21,345 bases of DNA from Caecitellus pseudoparvulus (GCA_965644315.1 CBFFRQ010000195.1:1-21345), one strand, 5' to 3'; shown: positions 1-9,407, counted from the stretch's first letter. Numbers and translations are program-made. The notes: generated by a model from the letters alone, not told the origin.

Positions 1-220
1 CGAACACGGCAACCTGCAGCAACATCTCAGGCTGCGTTTCATAGTCAAACGCGGCAGAGTTGTTCACAACAACCTCAGTTCCATTGACCTCGACAGCCCA
101 GCCTGGGTTGTTCTCCAGTGGGATTGACAGCACCGCAGTGTCACTGTCCAGGTCCACGGCCGTAATATTGGCTAGTACAGTTCCCTTTGGAGGATGCTCC
201 GGAAGGGCCTGCGCCTCCTC
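1..220 (-). other. Gene A cadherin repeat 6, truncated by the window edge
   Basis: LPEHPPKGTVLANITAVDLD, WAVEVNGTEVVV and AFDYETQPEMLLQVAVF are cadherin strands A to F, ending just before the strand G and linker. The reading frame is open at position 1, so the gene continues to the left. Confidence 0.8.
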
Positions 221-3200
221 ACAGAGCGGGACCTTGAACATGGAGAATGCGCCGCGTTGGGCAATGGGGTCATGCACCCGAATGTCTTGAAATGCAGTTC
301 GCCCGAAACAGTCACCGTGGAAGGAGGCTTGAGGGTACACGTTTGGCCCAGTTCCAGCAAAGTACGTCGCTGCAACACAGTTGAATCCTGAGGCCTCTTG
401 GCATGCTTCTTCACAATCCTCGCGTGTGAAAGTGCTGGATCCAGTGGTCAAGTCAAAGATGGCAGTTTCGAAGCCAGAAGCAACCTCGCTGCTGCCAGAC
501 ACGAACCCTTGAACCGCGTTTGTGTCCTCCTCCAGGACGAAGTCAGTTTGCCCTTGCAGGGTGCAGATGAAAAACGGCGGATCATTTTCGTCGATAAGGT
601 TGATGGTCACATTGATTTGCCCGGTTTCGAGGGCTCCATCGGAGGCAATGACATGCAACACGACGCTTGGCGTGGTCTCATAGTCTAGCGCAGACACGAC
701 GGTGACTGCACCATTCTCACCGATGACGTCGAACCAGCCGAGTTCGTTACCATCCAAAATTGTGTACGACACAGAGTCCCCTTCATCTGGGTCAGAAGCG
801 TTGAGATGCCCCACGACGGTGCCAAGGGGTGCTAGCTCTGAAACATTGAACGACTGCAGGAGGGAGGCAGTCGGCGGCTCTTGCACGTCTGTGAGAGCAA
901 CCGCAACCTCCCGAGTCATGTTTATGGCGGCACTGGGGCCATCAGGCCCTCCAGAGTCTGTTACTGTGACGTTGAAGGAAATCAACGGCGTGGCTTCGTA
1001 GTCTAGTGAAGTCAGGCCCGACACACTCAGGTCCACTTCCACTGCCCCGTTGGGCTGAACGACGAAAGGAACGGTGCCAACAGAGTCAGGGTGCATAGCA
1101 AAGGTAAGCAATCCCGCGTCGTCAGCGTCCTCGTCCCTGACGCATGGCCTCCCATTTGCACAGTTGGTCAGAGGGGAGCTGGTGGGTGTGCTTGTGCCCG
1201 AGTTCTCAGGAACCGAGAGCACGATTGCGTCAAAGAATGGCGGATCGTTCTTGTCGATTACCCCTACCGTCACAAAGCCCGTCTTTGCATGGTTGGGAAA
1301 GTTGGTCTCAATGAGTTCGAGATCTTGCACGCGGATCTGAAGGTTCCTCCCCTTGCCGGTCGGCAGGACACTCGGCAGGTCTGGGTCTTCAAAGCTCAGC
1401 GCAAACCTGGTCCGGTTGACGCAGCCATCGGGGCAGACGAAGCCAGTGTCCTCACGACCAGAGCCGTCACCCCAGTCAATTGAGTCATCAGAGATGTACA
1501 AGGCATATCGGTTCCGCCCATGCACCGGGTCCTGGGAGTGGAAGCGGATGGTGAAGTTATGGAACGGATCCCCTCGCAGCACTGAGAAGAAGAGCTCATC
1601 ATTGTCCTCATCATCGACACCAAGCAGCCCAACCAGCTCACCCGCCTTTGAGTTTTCCTCAACCAAGACCGTGTTTGCCTCCAAAGAGGGTGGGTCGTTC
1701 CTATCCGTGATATGCACCGTGGCCCATGACTCATCCCAAGTCATGGGAGAGCCGTCATCCTCAACTCGGATGGTGAGGTTGTAGAAGTTCTGCTCCTCAA
1801 AGTTCAAGATGCTCTGGTTCACGCGCACCTGTCCCGAACAAGCGTTGATGGAGAAGGCGCCGTCATCATTGCCACCCACGATGGAGTAGAACGTTGTCTG
1901 GTCCAGGTCTTGATCGAAAGAGGGCACAGCTTCATCCGTCTCTGTTGGGTCAGCAGCAGAGAGGATGATGTTTTCAGGGGTATTCTCAGGAATGGTGAGG
2001 TTTTTCGGGTACACATGCACCTGGTCATTGCGGTTCAGGACGTCGATTTCCACGACAGCAAGGTTGCTGAAAAGGCCATCAGTGACAGCCACGCCAAGGA
2101 CGAAGTACGGGGTGGCTTCGTAATTCACAGCCATGCCATTGGCAACGCAAATATCTGCTGTGGAGTTGATGCTCCACGCCCCCTCCACATTGCCTGAGAT
2201 GATGCTGTACGAGAGAGTGTCCCCAAAGTCGTCGTCCGCAGCGACCAGTTTTCCCAAGCAGAAGCCATTCGAGGCGTTGCGCTCTGAGATATCTTCTGCG
2301 ATGGTGAACTTGGCATTCTCGACGATGGGCGGCTCTTGCACGTCAGAGATGTGCACTGTCATCTCCGCTGAATCTTGAGATGTTGATGGGGCAGACCACG
2401 ATTGAACCTGCACAGGCGAAAAAGTCTGTGATCCCGTGCCTGCCTCACCGCCCCAGCCGTCAGCAACACGCCAGGCGACGTGGTTGGTGCTGCGCCACTG
2501 ACTTCGAGTTCTATCGGGGGAAGGGCCCCAGCCACGAACACCATGCCGGTTGAAGGCCCAGGATATGCCAGAGTACCTGCTCCAGTACGTGTAGGCTAAA
2601 TGTCCATGCATGCCAACCAGTGGCGCCCGACACATGAAGCCAGCACGAGGGCCAATGGTGGCAAATGCGATGTGCCTTGCTGGTGGTCGGGGCTTTGGCA
2701 TGGCGACCTCGTGCTCATGATACATGTCAGCGAACTGGGCAAAAGCCATGCTATCTGGGTCGGTCATGTAGTCTGGGGCTTCATGCACTGCATCTGCCCA
2801 TGCCTGGACACGCACAGAAGAGTAGCGGGAAGACTGGCGATTGACCTTCGGGTATCCAGCAGGAATGTGAATGGAGTGGCCCCGCCGTGCGAGGGACTCG
2901 CTCCCTCTTGCATCCGGAGCGAGAAGCCGCACTTCGCGCTCACTGTAGTAGCTCACGATCCCTCCATACTCCCCGTAGTGGCGATACTTCTGGCCGTCAC
3001 CCTTTGCTTCAAAGATGAACCCAGCGTTTGGGCCATCGTCCGCCCGCACCATAGTCTTCACGCGAGAAGGCATTGAGTTTAACCCGTGCAGCAGGAAGTA
3101 AAATGACGCTCTGTGCTCCTGAGCATTCAACGTAAACCAGCTGGAATCAAAGTCAGGGGCGGACGCTTCCGTCACAATCACGCGAACTTCAACATCGTTG

Positions 3201-6200
3201 CTAAACTGGACGTTTTTCTCAGTCTCAAGCTCTGCACTGCCTTGCTTGTACACTGCACCAGATCCCACCCCCAGGTTGATGATCGCGCCCTTCCCAAAGT
3301 ACGAGAGAGACGGAGCCCACAGGCGCAGGTGGGTCCGGCTGTAGCCAGACACCATGCCACCCCAGTACGACCACGTGGTGTACTCGGCCCAAGAAGCTGC
3401 TCCCATGGTGGTGAAGATGTACCCTTGATTTGGCCCGTCAGCGACCCGAAGCTGCACCTGCACATCCAACTTGGATGGGTCCTTAGTCCGGAAAACTGCC
3501 TTGAGTTCTTCAGGAAACTCCACTTCTCTGTAGCAGTCATCAGTCGACGGGAACATGGGGTTGTCTGGACACATGCCAATCATCGTGAACCACCCAGAGT
3601 CCCACTTACTTGTACCAGCACTCACAGCGAATCTGTGCGTGCGCTTTGCCTCGAAGTCGAGTACATCTCGGCGCACAGCCAGGGTACCATCCTCAGGGAA
3701 GGCCATGAACGCACGGTCTCGAAGCGGTGATGAGGCGCCATGGCTCAGCGCAGCCTGCTGCTCTGCCTTTTCAAGCCCAGAGATGCGAAAGTCTGTGACA
3801 GTGGCGCCGGTTGTAGCGCTGGCAAAGACTGGGATGGGCAAGATGCTGCCAGGGGCCGAGTTTTCTGGGATTGTCACTGACTGCTGGGTGCAGCCGAGCA
3901 CTGTCCGGGCGACAGCATGGCCATCGCCTGGGCCTGGAAGGGATGAGGCTGGCAACTGCCCAACGGGAAGAGTGTCCATGTCAAACGTGATGTTTGGCTT
4001 GCGCACTTCAATGTTGGCAATCTCAGCAGAGGTTCTCCAGCCCGTCCCATACAAGGTGCCTACCGCACTGGCGTTTGAGTAGCTCGTCACTCGCCTCCCA
4101 ATGGCGGCGTATGACGCACCATACCCGAATCGCGCCGCAGGCTGGACGCCAACACCAGACGAGCTGATGATGGGCAAAGGGGGCATGGACAGTGACAGCA
4201 AGGCTGAGTTGAGCTTCTGAGCGTTCAATGGCTTGCGGCGGTACACTCGCAAGTGCCTGAACTGGGAGTACGCAGAAAATGCTGTGAAGAAGCCAATTGT
4301 TCCCTTTGTGTTCGCGCTCGTCGGATCAGTCCAGTTGTTCACCAAGCGGTCGTTGAGGTACGCCGCAAAGTGGTTGCCGTACACGTCAACCCTCACGTTC
4401 ATCCACTCCCTTGTCCCAGCGTGCAGGTCATCATCCCGCCACCTTCGGTTCCCAGTCACGCTCGTGTTCAGAACACGCTCGTCGTCGGGCCCAGAGTGTG
4501 ACGTGAACGCAGTGCAGCGCTCGTGCACGTATGGGCTGAACATGAACTTGTAGTGATGGTCCTCGTCAGTCCACCTGAAAACGATTCCGTTCTGCCGTGC
4601 GTAGGCGTAAACCCACACCTCCACGGTGTAATCGGTCCAATCATAAGCAGCGGGAATGTCTAGCAGAGCAATTGTACCACGCAGCCGGTGGCTGCATGCT
4701 GCAGAGCAGGTGCTGGGCGTCGAGAAGCAGTTGTATGGAGGGCTTCTTGGGTATGCGTAGTAGTACGAACGGGGTTGCAGACCCTGCGTGTTGAACTGCC
4801 ATGTGACTGCTGTGTTTGACATTCGCCAAGGGGCAGTGTTGGTGGGGTACTCGTTCACAATTTTGAAGTGTGAAGCAGGCCCATTTCGACCACAGCAAGA
4901 AACCCCCGACCGAGGAGGAGCCTGAGTCCAAGTCGGGTAGTCTTGGCGGTCGTGATCAAAGACCAAGGCGTGCTCAGACACCCAGGCATATGATCGGCAC
5001 CGGCGTTCATGAAACTGAGTCCCCACAGATACCCACAGGTTGGGCTCATCTGCCACGGGCATCCACCCCTCACCGCTCACGTACCCTGTCATTACCGACG
5101 AGGTCCACTGCTTCCCTGATGGGACGTCGTTGTGCAGGCACACGTCTTCCCAACGGCAAAGGCGCTGTCCCATGTGTCGTTCACAGAAGTCCTTTGCCCC
5201 CTCCCAGGTCTTGTTCGCGGCTGGGTACGGGTTCGAATCCATTGCCTGAACGCTGTATGTCACTTCACGGTTCATGTCTAAAATATCATCATTCGTTGAC
5301 CGTGTGAAGAAGATCGACCGCAAGCCCATGATGCGGGAAACCCAGTTGACGCGGAAGTCATCCATGTAAATGGTAGGCTGGGGCGCGTCCACCGGCCACG
5401 CCAAAGCAGCTGCGAGAGAGGAATTGACTGGAACTTCAGCCTCGTCCATAAGGAAGTCTGCCGCTGCGTCGATTTCGGCCTGAGCAACGTCACTGTCCGG
5501 GTTTGTAATGTCAAATGTGGTTGGCGTGCCGGAGAGAAGGGTCCCAGTGCTGCTATACCTCCAGAAGCTCAAGCCGGTGGCGGCGGCGTCATACTGCACC
5601 CCGTTGTGCACAAGCCGCGCAAGACTGTGAGCAGGCTGCCCCGCAACCTCAACCAGTGGGTCGTTGGCATGGTCAACCACAGTTCTGTGAAAGCGACTGG
5701 CAAAGACACCCCTGCCCTTGGGTTCGGCGAAGACCGCGACCTCATCCACCACCACGCTGTTTTCGAGAGGATGCCCGCCTGGCGAAAACTCGCCATCAAA
5801 TCCAACTCGCAGTGGGTTGTCAGCGTAGACTGGCACCCCCACGTTCCTTCGAAAGACGTTGCCGTTGTGAGAGACAGTGTCAAATGGAGGCTCTTGTCCG
5901 TCCACGTACAGGAATGCACGCCCTGTGATGGCCTGCCACTCTGCCGCAATGAAGTGCTGCCCGATGGAAATGGGCTCATCAGTTGTGATCCAATTTGCCC
6001 CGAGATCGGTGTTGATGCCGAATCGCAGCCTGAGATCCGAGCCAAGCTCAAAACGGAACGTCCACGATCCAGGCCCGGCTCGGTCGGACACAAGTGGCGA
6101 CCACAGCGTGGGCGAGGTGGAGGCATTCCCGTAGGCTGGGCCAGCGACGCGCACCCAAAACTCAACAGAAAAACCAAGTGTATCAGGGACCTTGCCAGGT

Positions 6201-8974
6201 GGCATGCTGGGGCCTTGCACATACTCAGATGCAACGTCGCCTTCCCAGGCGCCGTCAGCGTCGTACGCTTGGTTCGTTGCGAAAGGGGCCGCGGAGCCGC
6301 CGACGGCCATGCCGTCAACACCCGTCGTCTGCTCAGTCACAAACCCTGCCCCGAGGCGCATGTACGTGTGCGGCATATCGGCCAGCACGTGCATGGCGTA
6401 GCTGGCGCCGCCCACAGACACCACTGTCGTCTCGGGGCAAGGCGTGAGCGTGTCAATGGTGAGGAGGTGCACCTCATCCACGAAGGCCTCTGCGGCATCG
6501 TCGCTGGGCACGGCCGCGGCCATGAACCTCACACTCGCAGCAGGGTTGAACGGCTCAGTACCTGGCCCTGCTCCATCGAAATCTTGGCGATACTTGCTCG
6601 CGAACTTGGACCAAATGTGCAGCATCACAGTTTCCCACGTCGCCTCGGGCACATCCCGGGTCTCGTCACAGTGCATGGCTTCTGTGGAGCCAGAGCTGAA
6701 ACAGATGGAGAAGAAGCGCCGGGAGTTACACAGCGCCCTGCCAGTGCAGTCCCATGGCTGGGGTGCTGGGCCTCCCAGGTCCTCGAACACGGCCACCCAC
6801 AGCGGCATTCCCCAGCGTCGTGGCACAGCCGCCGCCTGAGCGGCAAATCTAAGGTATGTGGAAGAAGTGACTGGCCCCGTCAATACAGAGGACGCGAAAG
6901 AGTGGAACTGGGATGGGCTGTTCAGGTACGTGTCTCGGCTCTGCGGGAGACTGGGGCTGACAGGCAGGTTGTACATCTCTGCGAAGTACCTGTGCACGTC
7001 TGCGATTTCATCCTCCGACAGCGTTCTGTTGTACATGATGAACTCTGAGATTTCTCCGGAGGCCTTGTTGGCATGACTTACTCCAGGCATGTCGGAGAAC
7101 GCAATCCGGCCGGGGTCTATGTAGGACTGTGTCCATCTGTTGTCACCCACAAGTTTGCCATTTTGGTAGGCCTTGTTGTACTTGCCAGGGCCGGCTGAGC
7201 CGATGAGAAGGTACCACTTGAAGGAAGACGAGAGCTCTCGCCCGTAGGAGTGTGTCTGGGCTGTGGAATCTCGCATGGTCACATACCCAATATTGGGCAA
7301 GTAAACCCCATGGTAACCAGAATTGGGGCCAATGAAAAATGTGCTATAGTCCCTGGAGTGCATCAGGCGCCCACCTGGCACGGTGTGGTGGCGAAAGAGC
7401 AAGACCACTGTGTATGGAAACTCCAATCGGACAGAGTCACTTTCGAATTGCAGAGCCTGGCCCGTCTCCGCCACATCAAACCGGATGGCAGGGGAGTTCA
7501 GGTCAGTTTCATCAGCAGGGGCCAGCGTGGGGCCCAGGCGAGCACCTATGGGGGGGACGATCATGTCGTGGCCATGGCCAGACTGGTCAGCCCATCGAGT
7601 GACGTGGTCCCCCGCCAGGGTCACACCTTTGCTTGCTTGCAGCCAGACGAAACGCCCATCGGCCGGGAGTGTGTCTTCAGATACCGGGGCGAGCATTGGA
7701 GGCTGGTACAGGCGCACACCCCGCTGCCCATCATAGCGAGCATTGGAGGACACTGAGCTGTCTGCACCCGGCCGTGGACCTGCGTCGAAAGACCAGGTAG
7801 CTGCGGCAGTCGCGGGGTCATCCAGGCGTTCAAAGTCCAGAGTGGTGCCCAGGATGCACAAGTCAGTGCCTCCGGGGCTGCCCTGAAAACACAGGTATCC
7901 CGGCTCGGTGGTGCATGCCGCAGAGCAGCCGTCCCCGTTTGCAGCGTTGCCATCATCACAACCTTCAAATGCGCCGCGCTTTCCGTCGCCACATACAGAC
8001 TTTGAGGCTTGGGTGAGCTCAACAATGCAGGCGTCCTTGAGAAAGGCGCAGTTCACAGTGCCTTGCCGCCCGCTGTGACCAGAAGTGTCTTGTACACTCC
8101 ATCCGTTGGAACTGGCTTCAAACTCGAACTGCACCTCCAGCCCCGAGGTGCCAGGAGGCAGGCCGCCCTGCATGCCGGCGCGGATGTCGTTGTCGGAGCG
8201 AGCCACGCTCCAGATGCGAACTTCATCCAACAGGCCTGACATGCCTGTCTGTGGAATGATGGGGTGCCCGCCCCACAAGTGCAGCTTGCGTTGGGTCAGC
8301 GGGGGCTGGGGCAGCCCAGAGCCGGCAGCCTGCACGACACCATCCAGGAGGATCCTTGCCCTGCCATCCCCGGCTTCATATACGACAGCAATATGAGTCC
8401 ACAAGTTCCTGGGCACACGCCTGCTTGTCGCCACACAGTCGATGCCATCAGAAGTTGGGCTGCTGCGGATGCAGAACTCAAGTTTCCGCTGCAGGTCGAT
8501 CCCAAGGGCAACTGCGGGCGAAAGGGAAGGCAAATGTGACTGCACTGGCCACGAATCACACCTGCTGTCTTCACCAAGACTTCTCGGTGCGCGCAACGAA
8601 GGGGAGAAGCGGAAGAAGCGGAAGCAACGTCCCACTTCCCGACGCCAGCACGCTGGGATGCCGTTCACGCACGGTACTGAGCGAATTCATCGCCAAGGTG
8701 CCACAACGTCGTCCTTGGAGAGTCGTGTTTGAGGAAGAACCACCCTGTGGCCAACAGTGGGGTGAGTGGTGCCGGTGTCTTGCGGCGTGCGCAGGGCAGG
8801 CTGAGGTCGCTCACCCTCCACGGTGAAGGAGGCGCCTCCGAAGCTGAACGGAGCACCCGACAACGTTGAGAACTCCTCCTGCTCATGCTCATAGTCTAAT
8901 ACGAGCACTTTCTGCTGAGCAGCGACTGACGCTGCCAAGCAGGCCAATGCCAAGCACGTAAACACGCCTCGCAT
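1..8974 (-). CDS. Gene A: giant secreted LamG/DUF4215/cadherin adhesin-like protein (5' part, 3' end outside window)
   Basis: Predicted exons on the minus strand are 8974-8815, 8744-8673 and 8511 to beyond position 1, giving 2914 codons in the window. The start at 8974 has a purine at -3 and opens a clear signal peptide. The ORF stays open upstream to another ATG at 9172, but that would bury the signal peptide. Phases match at both junctions: GAG G|GG and C|TT restore a continuous LamG domain. Exon 3 has no stop for 8.5 kb. Domain order by residue: signal 1-19, LamG 25-195, DUF4215 251-296, ConA-like 362-593, beta unit 601-770, LamG-like 845-1011, ILEI-like 1046-1161, Cys module 1166-1287, ConA-like 1367-1506, interrupted cadherin with DSGW array 1618-2139, five cadherin repeats, PAN-like, cadherin. 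Inferred role: secreted or surface glycan-binding adhesin. No transmembrane segment or stop is seen because the 3' end is missing. Confidence 0.88.
221..565 (-). other. Gene A PAN/apple-like domain between cadherin repeats 5 and 6
   Basis: Directly after DENDPPFFI the chain has a Cys, then REDCEEACQEASGFNC, a TYFAGTG segment, GDCFGR and a final PLC. The C-x3-C-x7-C core with an aromatic strand and later Cys resembles PAN/apple domains, which bind proteins or sugars. Next comes a normal cadherin strand A (LPEHPPKGTVLANI). Confidence 0.62.
570..2326 (-). other. Gene A cadherin repeats 1-5
   Basis: Approximate limits are 2326-2032, 2031-1690, 1689-1250, 1249-880 and 879-570. Each ends with a cadherin linker: NRNDQ, DRNDPP, DKNDPP, DVQEPP and DENDPP. 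Internal Ca2+ motifs include IPENT, VEENSKAG, VPENSG, LNFEE, LDYEA and LDYETT. Repeat 3 carries an insertion with a Cys pair (CPDGC) and N-glycosylation sequons. Repeat 4 has a second Cys pair (CANGRPC). The array should form a Ca2+-stiffened stalk. Confidence 0.88.
2327..3892 (-). other. Gene A interrupted cadherin repeat carrying the DSGW array (residues about 1618-2139)
   Basis: The N-terminal part (3892-3605) reads QSVTIPENSAPGS, DGTLAVRRDVLDFEAKR and HRFAVSAG, which are cadherin strands A to F with PEN and LDFE Ca2+ motifs. The next expected element, V-x-V-x-D-x-N-D-x-P, appears only after about 400 residues, as EMTVHISDVQEPP at 2368-2327. The three DSGW copies lie between. I infer one cadherin repeat with a large insertion in its last hairpin. 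Confidence 0.65.
2396..3604 (-). repeat. Gene A tandem DSGW domain array, three copies
   Basis: Copy 1 starts at 3604 (WDSGWFT), copy 2 at 3151 (FDSSWFT) and copy 3 at 2749 (start motif lost, MAFAQF). Lengths are about 151, 134 and 118 residues. The shared order is DSGWF, a P-x-x-V-x-V/T-x-V-R strand, DGPN-x-G-[FY]-I-F, YGG followed by aromatic-rich Y-S, V-R-L-[WL]-A-P, and a closing V-R-V strand (V-R-V-Q-A-W in copy 2). Copy 3 keeps RAGFMC, YSGISWAFN, VRGWGPS and VQVQSWS. The pattern distantly recalls H-type-lectin or phage tail 'SGW ... hGL' beta folds. I do not assign a family. Confidence 0.7.
4226..4645 (-). other. Gene A ConA-like domain 4 (residues about 1367-1506)
   Basis: YDWTDYTVEVWVYA, NGIVFRW, YKFMFSP, EWMNVRVDVYGNHFAAYLN, GTIGFFT and FRHLRVYRR fit the ConA-like fold also seen in DUF1080-type proteins. 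About 110 unassigned residues (4225 to 3893) separate it from the interrupted cadherin repeat. Confidence 0.72.
4883..5248 (-). other. Gene A Cys-rich LC/VC/CC module (residues about 1166-1287)
   Basis: The sequence shows W-x-x-A-x-x-F-C, then C at +9 (RLC), C at +6 (DVC), a W-V-S-V-G strand, RRCRSY and a final SCC. Gene B has W-x-x-A-x-x-V-C, QLC, IVC, W-I-A-I-G, TCRYF and MCC. Six cysteines at matched places suggest three disulfides. It recalls uncharacterised Cys modules of algal and stramenopile surface proteins, but I cannot name it with certainty. Confidence 0.65.
5261..5608 (-). other. Gene A ILEI/FAM3-like domain (residues about 1046-1161)
   Basis: HNGVQYDAAATGLSFWRYS, a TFDI strand and an AADFL helix occupy the same place, just before the Cys module, as the clearer domain in gene B. 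The match to ILEI (strand, turn, F-D, helix ending F-L) is weak on its own and rests mostly on colinearity. Confidence 0.38.
5710..6211 (-). other. Gene A LamG-like domain 3 (residues about 845-1011)
   Basis: FSVEFWVRV, WTFRFELG, LRFGINTD, FIAAEWQ, AFLYVDGQ and VVVDEVAVFAE follow the strand order of LamG domains. This is the third of four ConA-like folds in the protein. Confidence 0.8.
6433..6943 (-). other. Gene A beta-rich unit shared with gene B (residues about 601-770)
   Basis: It contains LWVAVFED, a short Cys pair segment, RRFFSICFSSG, and ends AFVDEVHLLTIDTLTPC. Gene B has the matching order PLWVLLADD, RKFVRICVNG and VFVDDIMLLNTRTG. The V-D-D/E-I/V-x-L-L ending resembles carbohydrate-binding-module-like jelly rolls, but I cannot name the family. 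Confidence 0.5.
6964..7660 (-). other. Gene A ConA-like domain 2 (residues about 362-593)
   Basis: Landmarks are FVWLQASKGVT, RWADQSGHGHD, AIRFD, then GEISEFIMYNRTLS and a final YF-x-E-M-Y. This is the 'W-x-D/Q-A ... W-x-D-Q-S-G ... G-E-I-x-E-x-x-x-Y-x-R' ConA-like family found in many bacterial and protist secreted proteins. Function is inferred to be glycan or surface binding. No catalytic residues are apparent. Confidence 0.8.
7856..7993 (-). other. Gene A DUF4215 / myxobacterial-type cysteine-rich repeat (residues 251-296)
   Basis: The pattern CGDGKRGAFEGCDDGN, GDGCSAAC, GYLC, then a final Cys matches the DUF4215 (Myxococcus disulfide) repeat: CGDG, E-x-CDDGN, GDGC, C, C, C. It is a small extracellular disulfide module common in myxobacteria and in protist surface proteins. 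It directly follows LamG domain 1, as in gene B. Confidence 0.9.
8512..8672 (-). other. Gene A intron 2 (161 bp, GT-AG)
   Basis: The donor GTGCGT follows TAC C and the acceptor CCCGCAG precedes TTGCCC, with a long pyrimidine tract before the acceptor. The phase-1 split restores a Leu codon and joins LGDEFAQY to ALGID in the LamG sheet. The intron contains a short GA-rich direct repeat. Confidence 0.82.
8605..8624. repeat. 9-bp direct repeat, about 2.2 copies, inside gene A intron 2
   Basis: AGAAGCGGA occurs twice back to back, followed by a two-base start of a third copy. On the gene A sense strand this is a pyrimidine-rich TCCGCTTCT repeat. It may be simple slippage sequence or an intronic pyrimidine element. 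I see no other claim to make for it. Confidence 0.6.
8745..8814 (-). other. Gene A intron 1 (70 bp, GT-AG)
   Basis: The donor GTGAGC follows ...GTG GAG G and the acceptor CCACAG precedes GGTGGTTC, so the split is phase 1 and rebuilds TVE-G-WFF in the first LamG domain. Reading through instead gives a non-LamG tail and a stop soon after. The predicted splice leaves a standard LamG strand on both sides. Confidence 0.85.
8918..8974 (-). other. Gene A signal peptide
   Basis: Residues 1-19 read Met-Arg, then a hydrophobic stretch rich in Leu, Ala, Cys and Val, ending V-A-A before Gln-Gln. This fits the small residues at -3 and -1 that signal peptidase prefers. It predicts entry to the secretory pathway and is the main reason for choosing the ATG at 8974 over the upstream in-frame ATG. 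Confidence 0.85.
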
Positions 8975-9407
8975 GGCTGCCCACAGTGAAACGCCGCCTG
9001 CCGTCGACGCCTGACGTGGGGTGTTGACCGCGTGCTCTGCTCGTTTCTGGAGCCACTGATGGAGGTAGGGAATGAAACAACTCCCATGATTGGTCTGGTG
9101 GCCCTTTTTGCGTGTACATGGGTGCTGTGCCACGTTGCAGGGGAGGGACGTGTGGCTCGGCAAGGAGGGCACCTTCCGTGAACTGTCGAAGTTGCCCTTG
9201 CACTTGGCAGTAGAGACCGCTGTTCATACTCAATCCCGACTAAGACAACCGGCAGTGAGGTTACTTCGCACCACTAAGTTGCTCCTCGCTGAACAAGGCT
9301 CCCACAGCAGTTCCGGCGAGAGGGCCGCGAAGCTGCAAAGAGGAGGAGCACCAACGCGCTCGGCCCGCGCTTTGCTGCGCCATCCTTCTCACTCAGCTCA
9401 GAGAACC
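8975..9407. promoter_or_regulatory. Divergent intergenic region between genes A and B (presumed bidirectional promoter plus both 5' UTRs)
   Basis: The 433 bp between the two start codons must hold both 5' UTRs and both promoters unless undetected upstream exons exist. I see no convincing TATA box in either direction. An ATTGG (inverted CCAAT) is at 9089-9093, about 115 bp upstream of the gene A start and 315 bp from gene B. CCAAT elements are common in shared promoters, but a five-base match is weak evidence. The segment just before gene B is pyrimidine-rich with an initiator-like CTCACTCAG near 9388-9396. No RNA gene or extra ORF with recognisable content was found. Confidence 0.5.

Larger units (their letters stand above)
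8158..8902 (-). other. Gene A LamG/concanavalin A-like domain 1 (residues about 25-195, split by two introns)
   Basis: After splicing the segment reads FTVEGWFF, then KLEFCIRSS, then a WTHIAVVYE strand, ILLDG, and finally LLDEVRIWSVARS. These are the usual landmarks of LamG/pentraxin-like jelly rolls (TVE-x-W, H-x-A-x-V-Y, L-Y-V-D-G, D-E-V-R-I-W). Such domains commonly bind glycans or proteins, often with Ca2+. It lies directly after the signal peptide. Confidence 0.88.

Noticed and set aside
3113-3730. A 205-codon plus-strand ORF opposite the gene A DSGW array
   Set aside because: It is antisense to a repeated domain shared with gene B. The shared motifs exist only in the minus frame.
5606-7048. 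A 480-codon plus-strand ORF
   Set aside because: It is antisense to the LamG, beta-unit and ConA-like coding region of gene A. Its translation is rich in Arg, His and Pro with no domain pattern. The minus frame has clear, ordered domains, so this ORF is a composition shadow.
8975-9172. Upstream in-frame ATG at 9172 extending gene A
   Set aside because: It would bury the signal peptide behind 66 featureless residues. The overlap with the mirrored extension of gene B also makes it unlikely.
9090-9407. Upstream in-frame ATG giving gene B a 106-residue N-terminal extension
   Set aside because: The extension has no domain and would place the signal peptide internally. The ATG at 9408 has a better context and begins a typical signal peptide, as in gene A.
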